Origin: Planctomycetota bacterium
Lineage (GTDB): Bacteria > Planctomycetota > Planctomycetia > Gemmatales > Gemmataceae
DNA: 53,602 bases
Direction: 5' to 3'
NCBI GenBank assembly: GCA_016177925.1
Contig: JACOUH010000122.1
Location: 1 to 53,602 of the forward strand
The notes beneath the pieces were generated by a model, which was given only the letters and a program-made list of their open reading frames with translations, did no database searches and had not been told where the DNA came from. This document shows positions 17,061-26,030 of the stretch, piece by piece; positions within the stretch are counted from its first letter, which is position 1; every line of letters starts with the position of its first letter. The position numbers and the translations under genes are program-made.

Positions 17061-17327
17061 ATGGGCGAGCAGGGCACGCTTCTTTATTGCGACGAAGCAG
17101 TTCGTTTCATCGAACAGATTCCGGACCCCGTGACGAAATCTCTTGTCAACATGACCTTCGTGCATCTGGTCAAGAAAATCTCCCTCGAAAAACGCGACTT
17201 GCCGAGATCCGATCTCGACATGCTCTACCTGGTGACAGCTCTCAAAGACTACTTTTCCGAACACGAAGTGATTGCTCGTACCCTCGAGGGCGAGAAGGTT
17301 GGTGCATGGTTTGACGACGAGCAGTGA
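17061..17327 (+). CDS. Small protein of unknown function (88 aa)
   Basis: ATG 17061 is preceded by GGAGG with a six-base gap, which decides the start. Upstream in-frame codons look non-coding. The 88-residue product has no signal peptide. It begins MGEQGTLLYCDEAVRFIEQI and continues with a mixed-charge, probably mostly helical sequence ending in an acidic tail (GAWFDDEQ). The single Cys lies near residue 10. I do not recognise a family. The GC content is clearly lower than that of the neighbouring genes, which may point to recent arrival. It is convergent with mqnE. Confidence 0.65.
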   Translation: MGEQGTLLYCDEAVRFIEQIPDPVTKSLVNMTFVHLVKKISLEKRDLPRSDLDMLYLVTALKDYFSEHEVIARTLEGEKVGAWFDDEQ

Positions 17328-17383
17328 CGCCTCCGAGACCTTCCGAGTCTGACTGGCTGGCGTCCGCAACCCTCTGTCAGACA

Positions 17384-18523
17384 TCAGTTCGCGAGCAGCT
17401 GGAGCGAGCGGCCGGTGGACCAACGGCTGTCCTCGCGAAGGACCTCGTTGTAGAGGGTGTCACGCTCGACGGGGACGCGGCCGGCCTCGCGGATCAGCCG
17501 GCGGATCTCCTCCACGCTCAACTCCTGCGGCGAGTCCGAGCCGGCGTCGTGATAGATCTTCTCGTGGACCACGGTGCCGTCGAGGTCGTCGGCGCCGAAG
17601 CTCAGCGCCACCTGTGCTGTCTTGATGCCCAGCATCACCCAGTACGCCTTGACGTGTGGGAAATTGTCGAGCATCAGCCGGCTGACCGCCATCGTCTTCA
17701 GATCGAGCAGTCCGCTCGGCTTGGGAATGTGCGACAGGTTGGTGTTGTCGGGGTGGAACGCCAGCGGGATGAAGGTCTGGAAGCCGCCCGTCTCGTCCTG
17801 CAGCTCGCGCAGGCGGACCAGGTGGTCGACGCGGTGCCGCACCTCCTCGATCTGGCCGTAGAGCATCGTGGCATTGGAGCGCAGCCCGAGCCGATGCGCC
17901 TCGCGGTGGATACGCAGCCAGGACGCGGCGTCGGCCTTGTGCTCGCAAATCTTGTCGCGCACCTCGGGATGGAAGATCTCCGCTCCGCCGCCGGGCAGGC
18001 TGCCGAGCCCCGCCGCCTTGAACTCCGCAAGCAGGTCCTTCGTCGGCCGGCCGGTCAGGCGCTGGAACCAGTCCCACTCGACGGCCGTGTACGCCTTCAG
18101 GTGCAGCCGCGGATGGGCCTCGTGGATGATGCGCACCACGTTGAGATACCATTCATAGGGCAGCTGGTGGTGCAGCCCGCCGACGATGTGCAGCTCGGTG
18201 GCCCCGCGGCGGTCGGCCTCGGCGGCGCGCTCGAGGATCTGGGCGTCGCTCATGACATAGCCCTTCGGGCTCTTCAGGTCAGCTCGGAAAGCGCAGAAGG
18301 TGCAGCGGTAGACGCAGACGTTGGTCGGGTTCAGGTGCGTGTTGACGTTGTAGTAGGCGTTGTTGCCGTTCTTGCGCTCGCGAACAAGGTTGGCCAGCTC
18401 GCTGAGCGTGAACAGGTCGACGTTCTCGTACAGGTGGACGCCGTCCTCGAACGACAGGCGCTGGCCCGCCTCGACCTTGTCGCGGATGGCGGACAGGCGA
18501 ACGTCGCGGTTGGCCGGTTGCAT
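17384..18523 (-). CDS. mqnE: Aminofutalosine synthase MqnE (radical SAM)
   Basis: 379 residues from ATG 18523, with GGAG five bases upstream. The radical SAM cluster motif CVYRCTFC lies at 70-77 within NTHLNPTNVC, as in the menaquinone enzymes MqnE and MqnC. The following GATELHIVGGLHHQLPYEWY and the C-terminal IPLAFHPDNTNL fit MqnE, which adds a carboxyvinyl-derived radical to SAM's adenosyl group to give aminofutalosine. The length matches the family. It implies that menaquinone is made by the futalosine route. It is transcribed alone, with no other mqn gene in the window. MqnC is the closest alternative, but the start region and the GLHHQLP motif favour MqnE. Confidence 0.88.
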   Translation of the reverse strand: MQPANRDVRLSAIRDKVEAGQRLSFEDGVHLYENVDLFTLSELANLVRERKNGNNAYYNVNTHLNPTNVCVYRCTFCAFRADLKSPKGYVMSDAQILERAAEADRRGATELHIVGGLHHQLPYEWYLNVVRIIHEAHPRLHLKAYTAVEWDWFQRLTGRPTKDLLAEFKAAGLGSLPGGGAEIFHPEVRDKICEHKADAASWLRIHREAHRLGLRSNATMLYGQIEEVRHRVDHLVRLRELQDETGGFQTFIPLAFHPDNTNLSHIPKPSGLLDLKTMAVSRLMLDNFPHVKAYWVMLGIKTAQVALSFGADDLDGTVVHEKIYHDAGSDSPQELSVEEIRRLIREAGRVPVERDTLYNEVLREDSRWSTGRSLQLLAN

Positions 18524-18666
18524 GGGTTCTCCGGGGCGAAGGAACGCTTAGCAATTGAGATACGAACCCTACCCGTGCGGTTCCAGTCCTCTCTCCCCAA
18601 GAAGACAACCGGCTGCCCCGCCCGGAGATAACCGGGCCGGCGACGGGAAGACACGATAAAGCGAGC

Positions 18667-18816
18667 TTATGTCGGCGCCTTGTCCAGGCCGATCCGCACG
18701 ACCCAGACGCTGTTGGTCTGCGCCAACTCCTTCGGGATACGTTCCCAGCCGTGGGGGATGCGGTCATAGATGCAGAGCAAGTGCCCATCGTCCACGCCAA
18801 GGGCGCACCCGCCCTC
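18667..18816 (-). pseudogene. C-terminal fragment of an unidentified protein
   Basis: A 49-codon open stretch bounded upstream by TAG (18819-18817) and ending in TAA (18669-18667) reads like the end of a real protein: GHLLCIYDRIPHGWERIP, then SVWVVRIGLDKAP. This looks like the last strand of a propeller protein of the sialidase type. There is no proper start with a ribosome site and nothing similar upstream. It is therefore probably a gene remnant in the 400-nt gap between mqnE and the next PSD1 gene. Confidence 0.35.
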
Positions 18817-18931
18817 CTACACTCCTGCAACAGACGCTCATTCCATTCTTGGCGCCGGCAGGTGGACGATCTACACTCGGGGGGACGAATCTCTTGCCCG
18901 GAGCTGGCCCCCGCCTGACCAGGAGAGCGGC

Positions 18932-21283
18932 ATGTTCACCTGCCGGTACAACGCCTTGTGGACCTCTCTGGCTGCCTTGGCTGGCTTCGTGCTGGTTACC
19001 GTACCCGCCGCCGCGGCCCCGCCGCCCAGCGCGAAGGCCGTCGCGCACTTCGAGACGCGCGTCCGTCCCCTCCTGGTCGCCCGCTGCCAGAAGTGCCACG
19101 GCCCCGAGAAGCAGCGCGGCGGCCTGCGCCTCGACTCGGTATCGGGTGCGACTCGCGGGGGTGACTCGGGCCCGGCCATCGTCCCCAGCAAGCCCGACGA
19201 GAGCCTGCTCATTCGGGCCGTCCGCCAGAGCAGCGACCTGAAGATGCCGCCGGACAAGAAACTCCGCGAGCAAGAAATCGCTGACCTGGTCGCCTGGGTC
19301 CGGGACGGAGCGCCCTGGCCGGCAGAAAAAACAGTCGCGCCAGCCGGCCGCTTCACCGCCGAGCAGAAAGCCTTCTGGTCCTTTCGGCCCGTGCGAAAGC
19401 CCCCGCTGCCGGCCGTCGCCGCTCGCGAAGGACCAACCTCACCCATCGACGTTTTCGTCCTCGCGGCGCTGGAGGCCAAGAGCCTGAAGCCGGCGCCGCC
19501 GGCCGATCGCCGCACGCTCCTCCGCCGCGTGACCTTCGACTTGCTCGGCCTTCCGCCCGCGCCCGCGGAGGTCGACGCCTTCCTCAACGACCATTCGCCC
19601 GACGCCTGGGAGCGGGTCGTCGACCGGCTGCTGGCCTCGCCCCATTACGGCGAGCGCTGGGCGCGACACTGGCTCGACGTGGTGCGCTACGCCGACACAA
19701 CAGCCAACGACGCCAACGCCGTCATGCGCTACGCCTGGCGCTACCGCGATTATGTCGTCAACGCCCTCAACGCCGACAAGCCCTACGATCGCTTCGTCAT
19801 CGAGCAGCTGGCTGGCGACCTGCTGCCCGGCGAGGCCGATCGAGTCGAACGGGTCATCGCCACCGGCTTCCTCATGGTCGGGCCCAAGGCGCTGGCCGAG
19901 ACCGACAAGGAGCAGACGCGCCTCGACATCGTCGACGAGCAACTCGACGTCACTAGCCGTGCCTTCCTCGGGCTGACGGTCGGCTGCGCCCGCTGTCACG
20001 ACCACAAGTTCGACCCCATCCCCACCCTCGACTACTACAGCCTCGCCGGCATCTTCCGCAGCACCGAGCCGTTCCGAGACGAGGTGCGCAACGCCTCCAT
20101 GTGGCAAGAGTGGCCTCTCCTCCTGCCAACCTCGGCGCGGTTGGCAGGCCGAGGCACCGCATTCGGCGAAAGCAGCTTCCCCTGGGGCCCCCTCTCGCTG
20201 AGGTTGGTGATCGTCATGGCCCCCAAGGAGGGGAAACCAGTCGACCTGCGCGTCCACGTCCGTGGCAGCCGCTTCAACCTCGGGCCGGTTGCCCCGCGTC
20301 GCTTCCTGCAGATCCTCGCCGGTGAGGACCACGCCCCGCTAAAGACCGCCGGCAGCGGCCGCCTGGAGCTGGCGCGCTGGATCGCCTCGGCGAACAATCC
20401 GCTGGCGGCGCGCGTGATGGTCAACCGCCTCTGGCAACATCACTTCGGCACCGGGCTCGTGGCGACGAGCGACAACTTCGGCACACGCGGCGAGCGGCCG
20501 TCGCATCCTGAGCTGCTCGACTACTTGGCGGCGCGCTTCGTTGCGTCTGGCTGGTCCCTCAAGGCCCTGCATCGCCTTCTCCTCCTCTCGAGCACCTACC
20601 GGATGGCGTGCGTCGACAATGCCACGGCGGCCCGCCTCGACCCGGACAACCGGCTCTTGTGGCGCATGCCGCGACGTCGCCTCGAGGCCGAGGCGCTGCG
20701 CGACGCCGTGCTTGCTGTCAGCGGGCGACTCGACCGCGCGCTCGGCGGCGGTGAGGCGGGCGAATTCCTCTTCCGCGAGGCCGAGATCATCGACGCCAAA
20801 CGTGGCTTCCCGGTCAACCGCGTCAAGGGCGATCACCCCCATTACACGCAGTCCGTGCGCCGCAGCCTCTACCTGCCGGTGGTCCGCAACCTGCTGCCCG
20901 ATGTCCTCGCCCTGTTCGACCCAGCCGACCCCAATGGCGTCACCGCCGCCCGCACCGAGACGACCGTGCCATCGCAGGCACTGTTCCTGCTCAACCACCC
21001 GTTCGTTCGCGAGGCGTCCCTGCACTTCGCCCGGTCGCTGCTGGTCGTCCCTGGCGACGAGGCAGCCCGCGTCCGCGTGGCCCATGCCCGTGCCTTCGCT
21101 CGACCGCCGTCGCCGGACGACGTTGCCGACGCGCTGGCGTTCCTGAAGGAGTACACCGGCCGAGCCCGACGGGGCAGCCGCGACAGCGGGTCGGGCCGGT
21201 CCGGCGCCGACGCCCGGCTGGCCGCCTGGCAGAGCTACTGCCAGATGCTGTTCTGCTCGAACGAGTTTGCGTATCTGGATTGA
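18932..21283 (+). CDS. PSD1-type protein: planctomycete cytochrome c + DUF1549 + DUF1553
   Basis: 783 residues from ATG 18932, with AGGAGA seven bases upstream. Signal peptide residues 1-29. The heme motif CQKCH is at 52-56. DUF1549 covers about 165-375 (GLPPAPAEVD, YGERWARHWLDVVRYADT, CARCHDHKFDP). DUF1553 covers about 470-760 (RVMVNRLWQHHFG, SHPELLDYL, QALFLLNHPF). The segment between the two domains is shorter than in longer PSD1 paralogues. It contains an odd stretch (LPTSARLAGRGTAFGESS) encoded partly by a 10-bp-stem palindrome at 20122-20148. It is followed after 21 nt by a DUF1501 gene, the usual partner, so the two are co-transcribed and probably exported together. Confidence 0.93.
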   Translation: MFTCRYNALWTSLAALAGFVLVTVPAAAAPPPSAKAVAHFETRVRPLLVARCQKCHGPEKQRGGLRLDSVSGATRGGDSGPAIVPSKPDESLLIRAVRQSSDLKMPPDKKLREQEIADLVAWVRDGAPWPAEKTVAPAGRFTAEQKAFWSFRPVRKPPLPAVAAREGPTSPIDVFVLAALEAKSLKPAPPADRRTLLRRVTFDLLGLPPAPAEVDAFLNDHSPDAWERVVDRLLASPHYGERWARHWLDVVRYADTTANDANAVMRYAWRYRDYVVNALNADKPYDRFVIEQLAGDLLPGEADRVERVIATGFLMVGPKALAETDKEQTRLDIVDEQLDVTSRAFLGLTVGCARCHDHKFDPIPTLDYYSLAGIFRSTEPFRDEVRNASMWQEWPLLLPTSARLAGRGTAFGESSFPWGPLSLRLVIVMAPKEGKPVDLRVHVRGSRFNLGPVAPRRFLQILAGEDHAPLKTAGSGRLELARWIASANNPLAARVMVNRLWQHHFGTGLVATSDNFGTRGERPSHPELLDYLAARFVASGWSLKALHRLLLLSSTYRMACVDNATAARLDPDNRLLWRMPRRRLEAEALRDAVLAVSGRLDRALGGGEAGEFLFREAEIIDAKRGFPVNRVKGDHPHYTQSVRRSLYLPVVRNLLPDVLALFDPADPNGVTAARTETTVPSQALFLLNHPFVREASLHFARSLLVVPGDEAARVRVAHARAFARPPSPDDVADALAFLKEYTGRARRGSRDSGSGRSGADARLAAWQSYCQMLFCSNEFAYLD
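20122..20148. repeat. Palindrome inside PSD1 coding sequence
   Basis: CCTGCCAACC (20122-20131) pairs perfectly with 20139-20148 across 7 nt. It encodes part of a segment between DUF1549 and DUF1553 that does not look conserved. It resembles the other in-frame palindromic insertions in this window. Confidence 0.6.
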
Positions 21284-21304
21284 CGATAGCAAAGGAGGCC
21301 AACC

Positions 21305-22759
21305 ATGAGGCCCCAAGCGGAAGAGTGCGGGACGGCGCCGAGCCGCCGCGAGGCGCTACGGCGGATTGCCTGCGGCTTCGGCGGCGTGGCGCTCGCCGGT
21401 CTACTCGCTGAGGAGGCCGCGGCCGCAACTCCGGGGGCTCACGCCCCCGGCTCGCCAGGGGCCGACCCGTTGGTGCCGAGGCAGCCGCACTTCCCGGCGC
21501 GGGCCAGGCGCGTCATCTTCCTGTTCATGCATGGCGGCGTCTCGCACGTTGATACCTTCGACCCCAAGCCGAAGCTCGCCGAAATGAACGGCAAGCCGCT
21601 ACCGTACCCCAAGCCGAAGTTCGAGTTCGCCCCGACCGGCAACCTCCTGCGGTCGCCCTGGAAGTTCAAGAAGTACGGCCAGAGCGGCATTGAAGTCAGC
21701 GAGCTGTTCCTCGAGATCGCCTCGTGCATCGACGACATCTGCGTGATCCGCTCGATGAACGGCGGCAACCAGGTGTCGCACGGGCCGGCCCTGCTCACCC
21801 TGCACACCGGGGACGGCGTCTTCAACCGGCCCAGCGTCGGCGCCTGGGTCCTCTACGGCCTGGGCACCGAGAACCAGGACCTGCCCGGCTTCCTCGCCCT
21901 GAGCCCCTCGGTCTACCACGGCGGGGCCCAGAACTACGGCTCGGCGTTCTTGCCGGCCAGCTACCAGGGCACCCGCATCGGCGACGGCTTCACCCCCTTC
22001 ACGGACGCCCGCCTCGCCAACACCACCCCAGCCGATGCCCCGACCTTGCAGCGGCTCCAACTCGACCTGCTGCGGAGAGCCAATCGCCGTCACCGCGAGC
22101 GCACCAGCGACGACGGCCGCCTCGACGCCCGCATCGAGGCGTTCGAGCGGACCTTCCGTATGCAGACCGCCGCCCCGAAGGTGCTCGACCTGTCCGGCGA
22201 GACGAAGGAGACGTTGGCCCTGTACGGCGTGGGCGGCGGGCCGACGGACGAGTTTGGCCGGCAGTGTCTGCTGGCCCGCCGCCTGGTCGAGGCCGGCGTG
22301 CGCTTCGTGCAGGTCAACCACAGCTACCCGCGTAACTACTGGGACGCCCACGGCGGGCTGCGCGCGAACCACTCCGGCAGCGCCCTCAAGGTCGATCGGC
22401 CAATTGCCGGACTGCTGAAGGACCTGAAGCGGCGGGGCCAGCTGAAGGACACCCTCGTTGTCTGGGGCACCGAGTTCGGCCGCACGCCGGCAGCCCAGGG
22501 GACGGACGGCCGCGACCACCATCCGCACGCCTTCTCGATGTGGCTGGCCGGCGGGGGAGTGAAGGGCGGGACGGTCTACGGCAAGACGGACGAGTTCGGC
22601 TACTACGTCGCCCAGGACAAGGTGACGATGCCCGACTTCCACGCGACGCTCCTGCACCTGCTGGGCCTGGACCACGAGCGGCTGACTTACCGTCACGCTG
22701 GCCGCGACTTCCGCCTCACCGATGTCGGCGGCAAGGTGCTCACACAGTTGCTGGCCTGA
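21305..22759 (+). CDS. DUF1501 protein, Tat-exported
   Basis: 484 residues from ATG 21305, with AAAGGAGG eight bases upstream. The N-terminus has a twin-arginine signal (SRREALRRIACGFGGVALAG). The core is the DUF1501 fold, related to alkaline phosphatases and sulfatases: VIFLFMHGGVSHVDTFDPKP, ICVIRSMNGGNQVSHGPA, LVVWGTEFGRTPAAQGTDGRDHHPHAFSMWLAG and the closing LLGLDHERLTYRHAGRDFRLTDV. It follows the PSD1 gene by 21 nt and is itself followed by a second DUF1501 gene. A role with PSD1 in degradation of complex polysaccharides is often suggested but not demonstrated. Just after the signal peptide, a palindrome at 21431-21450 encodes the non-conserved GAHAPGSPGADP. Confidence 0.93.
   Translation: MRPQAEECGTAPSRREALRRIACGFGGVALAGLLAEEAAAATPGAHAPGSPGADPLVPRQPHFPARARRVIFLFMHGGVSHVDTFDPKPKLAEMNGKPLPYPKPKFEFAPTGNLLRSPWKFKKYGQSGIEVSELFLEIASCIDDICVIRSMNGGNQVSHGPALLTLHTGDGVFNRPSVGAWVLYGLGTENQDLPGFLALSPSVYHGGAQNYGSAFLPASYQGTRIGDGFTPFTDARLANTTPADAPTLQRLQLDLLRRANRRHRERTSDDGRLDARIEAFERTFRMQTAAPKVLDLSGETKETLALYGVGGGPTDEFGRQCLLARRLVEAGVRFVQVNHSYPRNYWDAHGGLRANHSGSALKVDRPIAGLLKDLKRRGQLKDTLVVWGTEFGRTPAAQGTDGRDHHPHAFSMWLAGGGVKGGTVYGKTDEFGYYVAQDKVTMPDFHATLLHLLGLDHERLTYRHAGRDFRLTDVGGKVLTQLLA
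21431..21450. repeat. Palindrome inside DUF1501 coding sequence
   Basis: CCGGGGGC (21431-21438) pairs with 21443-21450 across TCAC. The core GGGGGCTCACGCCCCC followed by GCTCGCCA is shared with the in-frame element at 30332-30367 and resembles the intergenic palindromes at 5431-5450 and 5560-5579. Confidence 0.7.
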
Positions 22760-22812
22760 CCGGCAGAGCCGAATCCTCCGCTCGGACGGAGGGAGCAACA
22801 CGGGAGCACGCC

Positions 22813-24177
22813 ATGATTCTTGACCCCGTTCTCAGCGACCCGCCCGCGCTGACTCGCCGGCAATTCCTGGGTTCCGGCGTAGCGCTGGGCGCCTTCGTGC
22901 TGCCTACGACCGGCCAGACGGAGGCCGTTGCTCCCGTACGGCGACGGGCCAAGGGAATCATCGTCCTCCTGCTCGAAGGAGGCATGAGCCACTTGGAAAG
23001 TTGGGACCCCAAGCCGGCCGCGCCCGAGCAGATCCGGGGCGAGTTCAAGGCGATCCCTACAACGAGGGCCGGCCTCCGCATCGGCGAGCACCTGCCGCTG
23101 CTGGCTCAGCAGGCCCGGCTCTACAACCTCCTCCGCTCCGTCCACTGCGATGCTCGCAACGACCACTCCCCCGGCCTGCATCTCGCCCTGACCGGCCATG
23201 AGAACACGGAAGCGGGCGTGAGCATGCAGCGCGTCAACCTGCATCACCCTGCCCAGGGAGCGATCCTGGCCCGGCTCCTTGGCGTGATGACGCCGGGGGG
23301 CGTGCCGCGCTTCGTCGCCCTCCCCAAGCGCACGCAACTCGGCGGGCAGGTTTGCTATGCCTCCCCCGCTTTTCTCGGCGCTGCTTGTGAGGCGTTCGAG
23401 GCCGGCGACCTTCCTCTGACCGCCACCCTCCCGATGCGCGCGCCCCCCGGACTCCTGTTGCCCGGCGACGTCGACCTCCGTCGCCTGCAAGACCGATCGG
23501 CCCTGAAGGGCGTCCTCGACCGACTGAACAGGGGCCCGGACCGGGACCCGGCTTGGGGCCGGATGGACGCCCATTACCAACGGGCCAGGCAACTGCTCAC
23601 AGGCCCCCGCATGCTCCGTGCTTTGGATATCAGCCGGGAGCCGGTTACGGTGCGAGAGCGATTCGGGAACAGCCCGGTCGGACAGGGCCTGGTGGTGGCC
23701 CGCCGGCTGGTCGAGGCGGGGGTGACCTACGTGCTCGTCAATCCCTACAGCGGCGCGCCGTGGGATACGCACACCCAGAACTTTACCGGGCACAAGAGGC
23801 TTCTGCCGCCGCTGGACCGGGCCGTGGCAGCCCTTCTGACAGACCTGGACCAGCGGGGGATGTTGGAGGACATCCTCGTGTTGGTGATCAGTGAGATGGG
23901 GCGCACCCCCCTGGTCAACAAGCAGGCGGGGCGGGATCACTGGACCGCGGCCTACTCGGTGATGATGGCCGGAGGTGGCCTGACCCGCGGGCAGGTCGTG
24001 GGGAGCACGACGTCGGGCGGGCAGGAACCGAGCAGCCGGCCGGTGACGGTGTCCGAGATCCTGGCCACGGTGTATCACCAACTCGGAGTTGATTCCGGCG
24101 TCGTGGTCTACGACCAGCAACAGCGGCCGGTCCCGATCCTTCCCGAGGCGAAGCCCGTCTCCGAGTTGATCGCCTGA
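22813..24177 (+). CDS. Second DUF1501 protein, Tat-exported
   Basis: 454 residues from ATG 22813 (GGGAG upstream). A twin-arginine signal (LTRRQFLGSGVALGAFVL) precedes the DUF1501 core: IIVLLLEGGMSHLESWDPKP, LLRSVHCDARNDHSPGLHLAL, VISEMGRTPLVNKQAGRDHWTAAYSVMMAGGG and YHQLGVD. It is divergent from the gene just upstream, with little identity outside the motifs, so it is an old paralogue rather than a recent copy. It starts 53 nt after the first DUF1501 gene and is probably in the same transcript as PSD1. A PSD1 gene followed by two DUF1501 genes is less usual than a one-to-one pair. Confidence 0.92.
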   Translation: MILDPVLSDPPALTRRQFLGSGVALGAFVLPTTGQTEAVAPVRRRAKGIIVLLLEGGMSHLESWDPKPAAPEQIRGEFKAIPTTRAGLRIGEHLPLLAQQARLYNLLRSVHCDARNDHSPGLHLALTGHENTEAGVSMQRVNLHHPAQGAILARLLGVMTPGGVPRFVALPKRTQLGGQVCYASPAFLGAACEAFEAGDLPLTATLPMRAPPGLLLPGDVDLRRLQDRSALKGVLDRLNRGPDRDPAWGRMDAHYQRARQLLTGPRMLRALDISREPVTVRERFGNSPVGQGLVVARRLVEAGVTYVLVNPYSGAPWDTHTQNFTGHKRLLPPLDRAVAALLTDLDQRGMLEDILVLVISEMGRTPLVNKQAGRDHWTAAYSVMMAGGGLTRGQVVGSTTSGGQEPSSRPVTVSEILATVYHQLGVDSGVVVYDQQQRPVPILPEAKPVSELIA

Positions 24178-24258
24178 GCCGGCGTTTGGCAGACTCTCCA
24201 CGGCGGCGGTAGGATGCGAAGGCCCGGATTCGACGTGGCCCCAGAAAGGAGGTCAGGC

Positions 24259-25803
24259 ATGGCACAACAACTCACAACCAGGGCGACGGCAAAAGCGGAC
24301 GGCGCGCGGGGGACAACCCCTTTGGGAGCGAACCTGATCGGCGGCCGATCCGTCCCCGGTGAGGGCCCCCTGACGCGCAACCTCTTCAACCCTGCCGACG
24401 CCACGGAACTGGTCGCCGCCGTGCGCGAGGCATCGCCCGCACAGGTCGACGAGGCCTGTGCCGCCGCCGCCGCGGCCGTCCCGGTGTGGCGAGCAACGCC
24501 GCCGACGGACAGGGCCCGCGTCCTGTTCCGCTTCCGCGAGTTGCTCGAAGCGAACTTCGACGACCTGGCGCGGTCCATCGTCCGCGAGAACGGCAAGCTG
24601 CTGAGCGAGGCACGGGGGTCGCTGCGCCGCGGTATCGACGTGGTCGAGTTCGCCTGCGGCATCCCGTCCCTGCTGATGGGCCGCACGCTGCCGGACATCT
24701 CGCGCGACGTGGACAGCTACACCGTCCTGGAGCCGGTGGGCGTCGTCGTGGGCATCCCACCGTTCAACTTCCCCGCGATGATCCCGCTGTGGATGATGCC
24801 CCTTGCCGTCGCCTGCGGCAATGCGTTCGTCCTGAAGCCGGCCGAAAAGGCGCCGCTGACCGGCACCCGGCTCGCCGAACTCTTCCAGGAAGCCGGCCTG
24901 CCTGACGGCGTGGTCAGCGTGGCCCAGGGCGGCAAGGAGGTCAGCGAGCGGCTGATCGCCAACCCCCACGTGCAGGCCGTCTCCTTCGTCGGCTCCTCCG
25001 CCGTGGCGGCGGCGGTCTACCGGGCCGCGGCGGTACACGGCAAGCGCGTCCAGGCCCTCGGCGGCGCCAAGAACTACCTGATCGTCCTGCCCGACGCCGA
25101 CCTACCCCGCAGTATGCCCGCCCTCATCGGTGCCTGCTTCGGCTGCGCCGGCCAGCGCTGCCTCGCCGGCAGCGCCTTAGTGGCGGTCGGCGACCGTCCC
25201 CGGCAGGACGCCGTCGTCGAGACCTTCGTGTCGGCCGCCCGCGCCCTGAAGCCCGGCGATGGTCTGGACGAGGCGGCCACCCTTGGTCCGGTCATCAATC
25301 AGGAGCACCGACAGCGGGTCCTCAATGCCATCGAGCGCGGTGGCCGCGAGGGTGCCCGCGTCGCGCTCGATGGGCGTGGCCTCTCGGTACACGACCGCCC
25401 CGACGGCTGCTTCGTCGGAGCGACCGTCTTCGACGAGGTCGCTCCGGAGATGTTCCTTGCCCGCGAGGAGATCTTCGGGCCGGTCGTGAGCGTCCTGCGG
25501 GCGAGGGATCTGGACGAGGCGATTACGCTGGCGAACCGCAGCCGTTACGGCAACTCGGTGTCGCTGTTCACCCGGTCGGGGGCGGCGGCGCGAGCATTTC
25601 GCGCTCGCATCCAGGCCGGCATGCTGGGCGTGAACCTCGGCGTCCCGGCGCCAATGGCGTTCTTCTCCTTTGGCGGCTGGAAGGAATCGTTTTTCGGCGA
25701 CTTGAACGCCCACGGGCCCGATGCGGTGGCGTTCTACACCCGCAAGAAGGTGGTCACCGAGCGCTGGTTCGGGGCCGAGGTCCCCAGGGAGGGGTGGGTG
25801 TGA
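24259..25803 (+). CDS. mmsA: CoA-acylating (methyl)malonate-semialdehyde dehydrogenase
   Basis: 514 residues from ATG 24259, with AAAGGAGG upstream. An in-frame ATG at 24214 lacks such a site. Family marks are VGVVVGIPPFNFPAMIPLW, the cofactor-binding VSFVGSS, LGGAKNYLIV and the nucleophile in GCAGQRC (about Cys301). The glutamate general base of ordinary aldehyde dehydrogenases is replaced by the LGGAKN segment, as in the CoA-dependent MmsA/IolA branch. It should oxidise methylmalonate or malonate semialdehyde to propionyl- or acetyl-CoA with NAD+ and CO2 release, linking valine or inositol breakdown to central metabolism. No other valine or inositol genes are adjacent. It lies 81 nt after the DUF1501 gene and may have its own promoter. 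Confidence 0.88.
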   Translation: MAQQLTTRATAKADGARGTTPLGANLIGGRSVPGEGPLTRNLFNPADATELVAAVREASPAQVDEACAAAAAAVPVWRATPPTDRARVLFRFRELLEANFDDLARSIVRENGKLLSEARGSLRRGIDVVEFACGIPSLLMGRTLPDISRDVDSYTVLEPVGVVVGIPPFNFPAMIPLWMMPLAVACGNAFVLKPAEKAPLTGTRLAELFQEAGLPDGVVSVAQGGKEVSERLIANPHVQAVSFVGSSAVAAAVYRAAAVHGKRVQALGGAKNYLIVLPDADLPRSMPALIGACFGCAGQRCLAGSALVAVGDRPRQDAVVETFVSAARALKPGDGLDEAATLGPVINQEHRQRVLNAIERGGREGARVALDGRGLSVHDRPDGCFVGATVFDEVAPEMFLAREEIFGPVVSVLRARDLDEAITLANRSRYGNSVSLFTRSGAAARAFRARIQAGMLGVNLGVPAPMAFFSFGGWKESFFGDLNAHGPDAVAFYTRKKVVTERWFGAEVPREGWV

Positions 25804-26030
25804 TCTGGGTCTATTCACAACCCGCATTGTCGCCGATATGATGAGCTGCTCGGCGGGTGTCGGGGCAGCGTCTGTCCGCCTCCGCGGCCGTGGCAGGAGT
25901 TGGCGAGGACCGCGGAGTTCCGCTACCGACCTTGCTAGACTTGACCCGGTGTGCGATCCTCCACGCCCACCCCGCACGCGTCGGCGTGAGCCGTCGTGGG
26001 GGCGGGGGTCACTGTACGGAGGAGCGAGTC

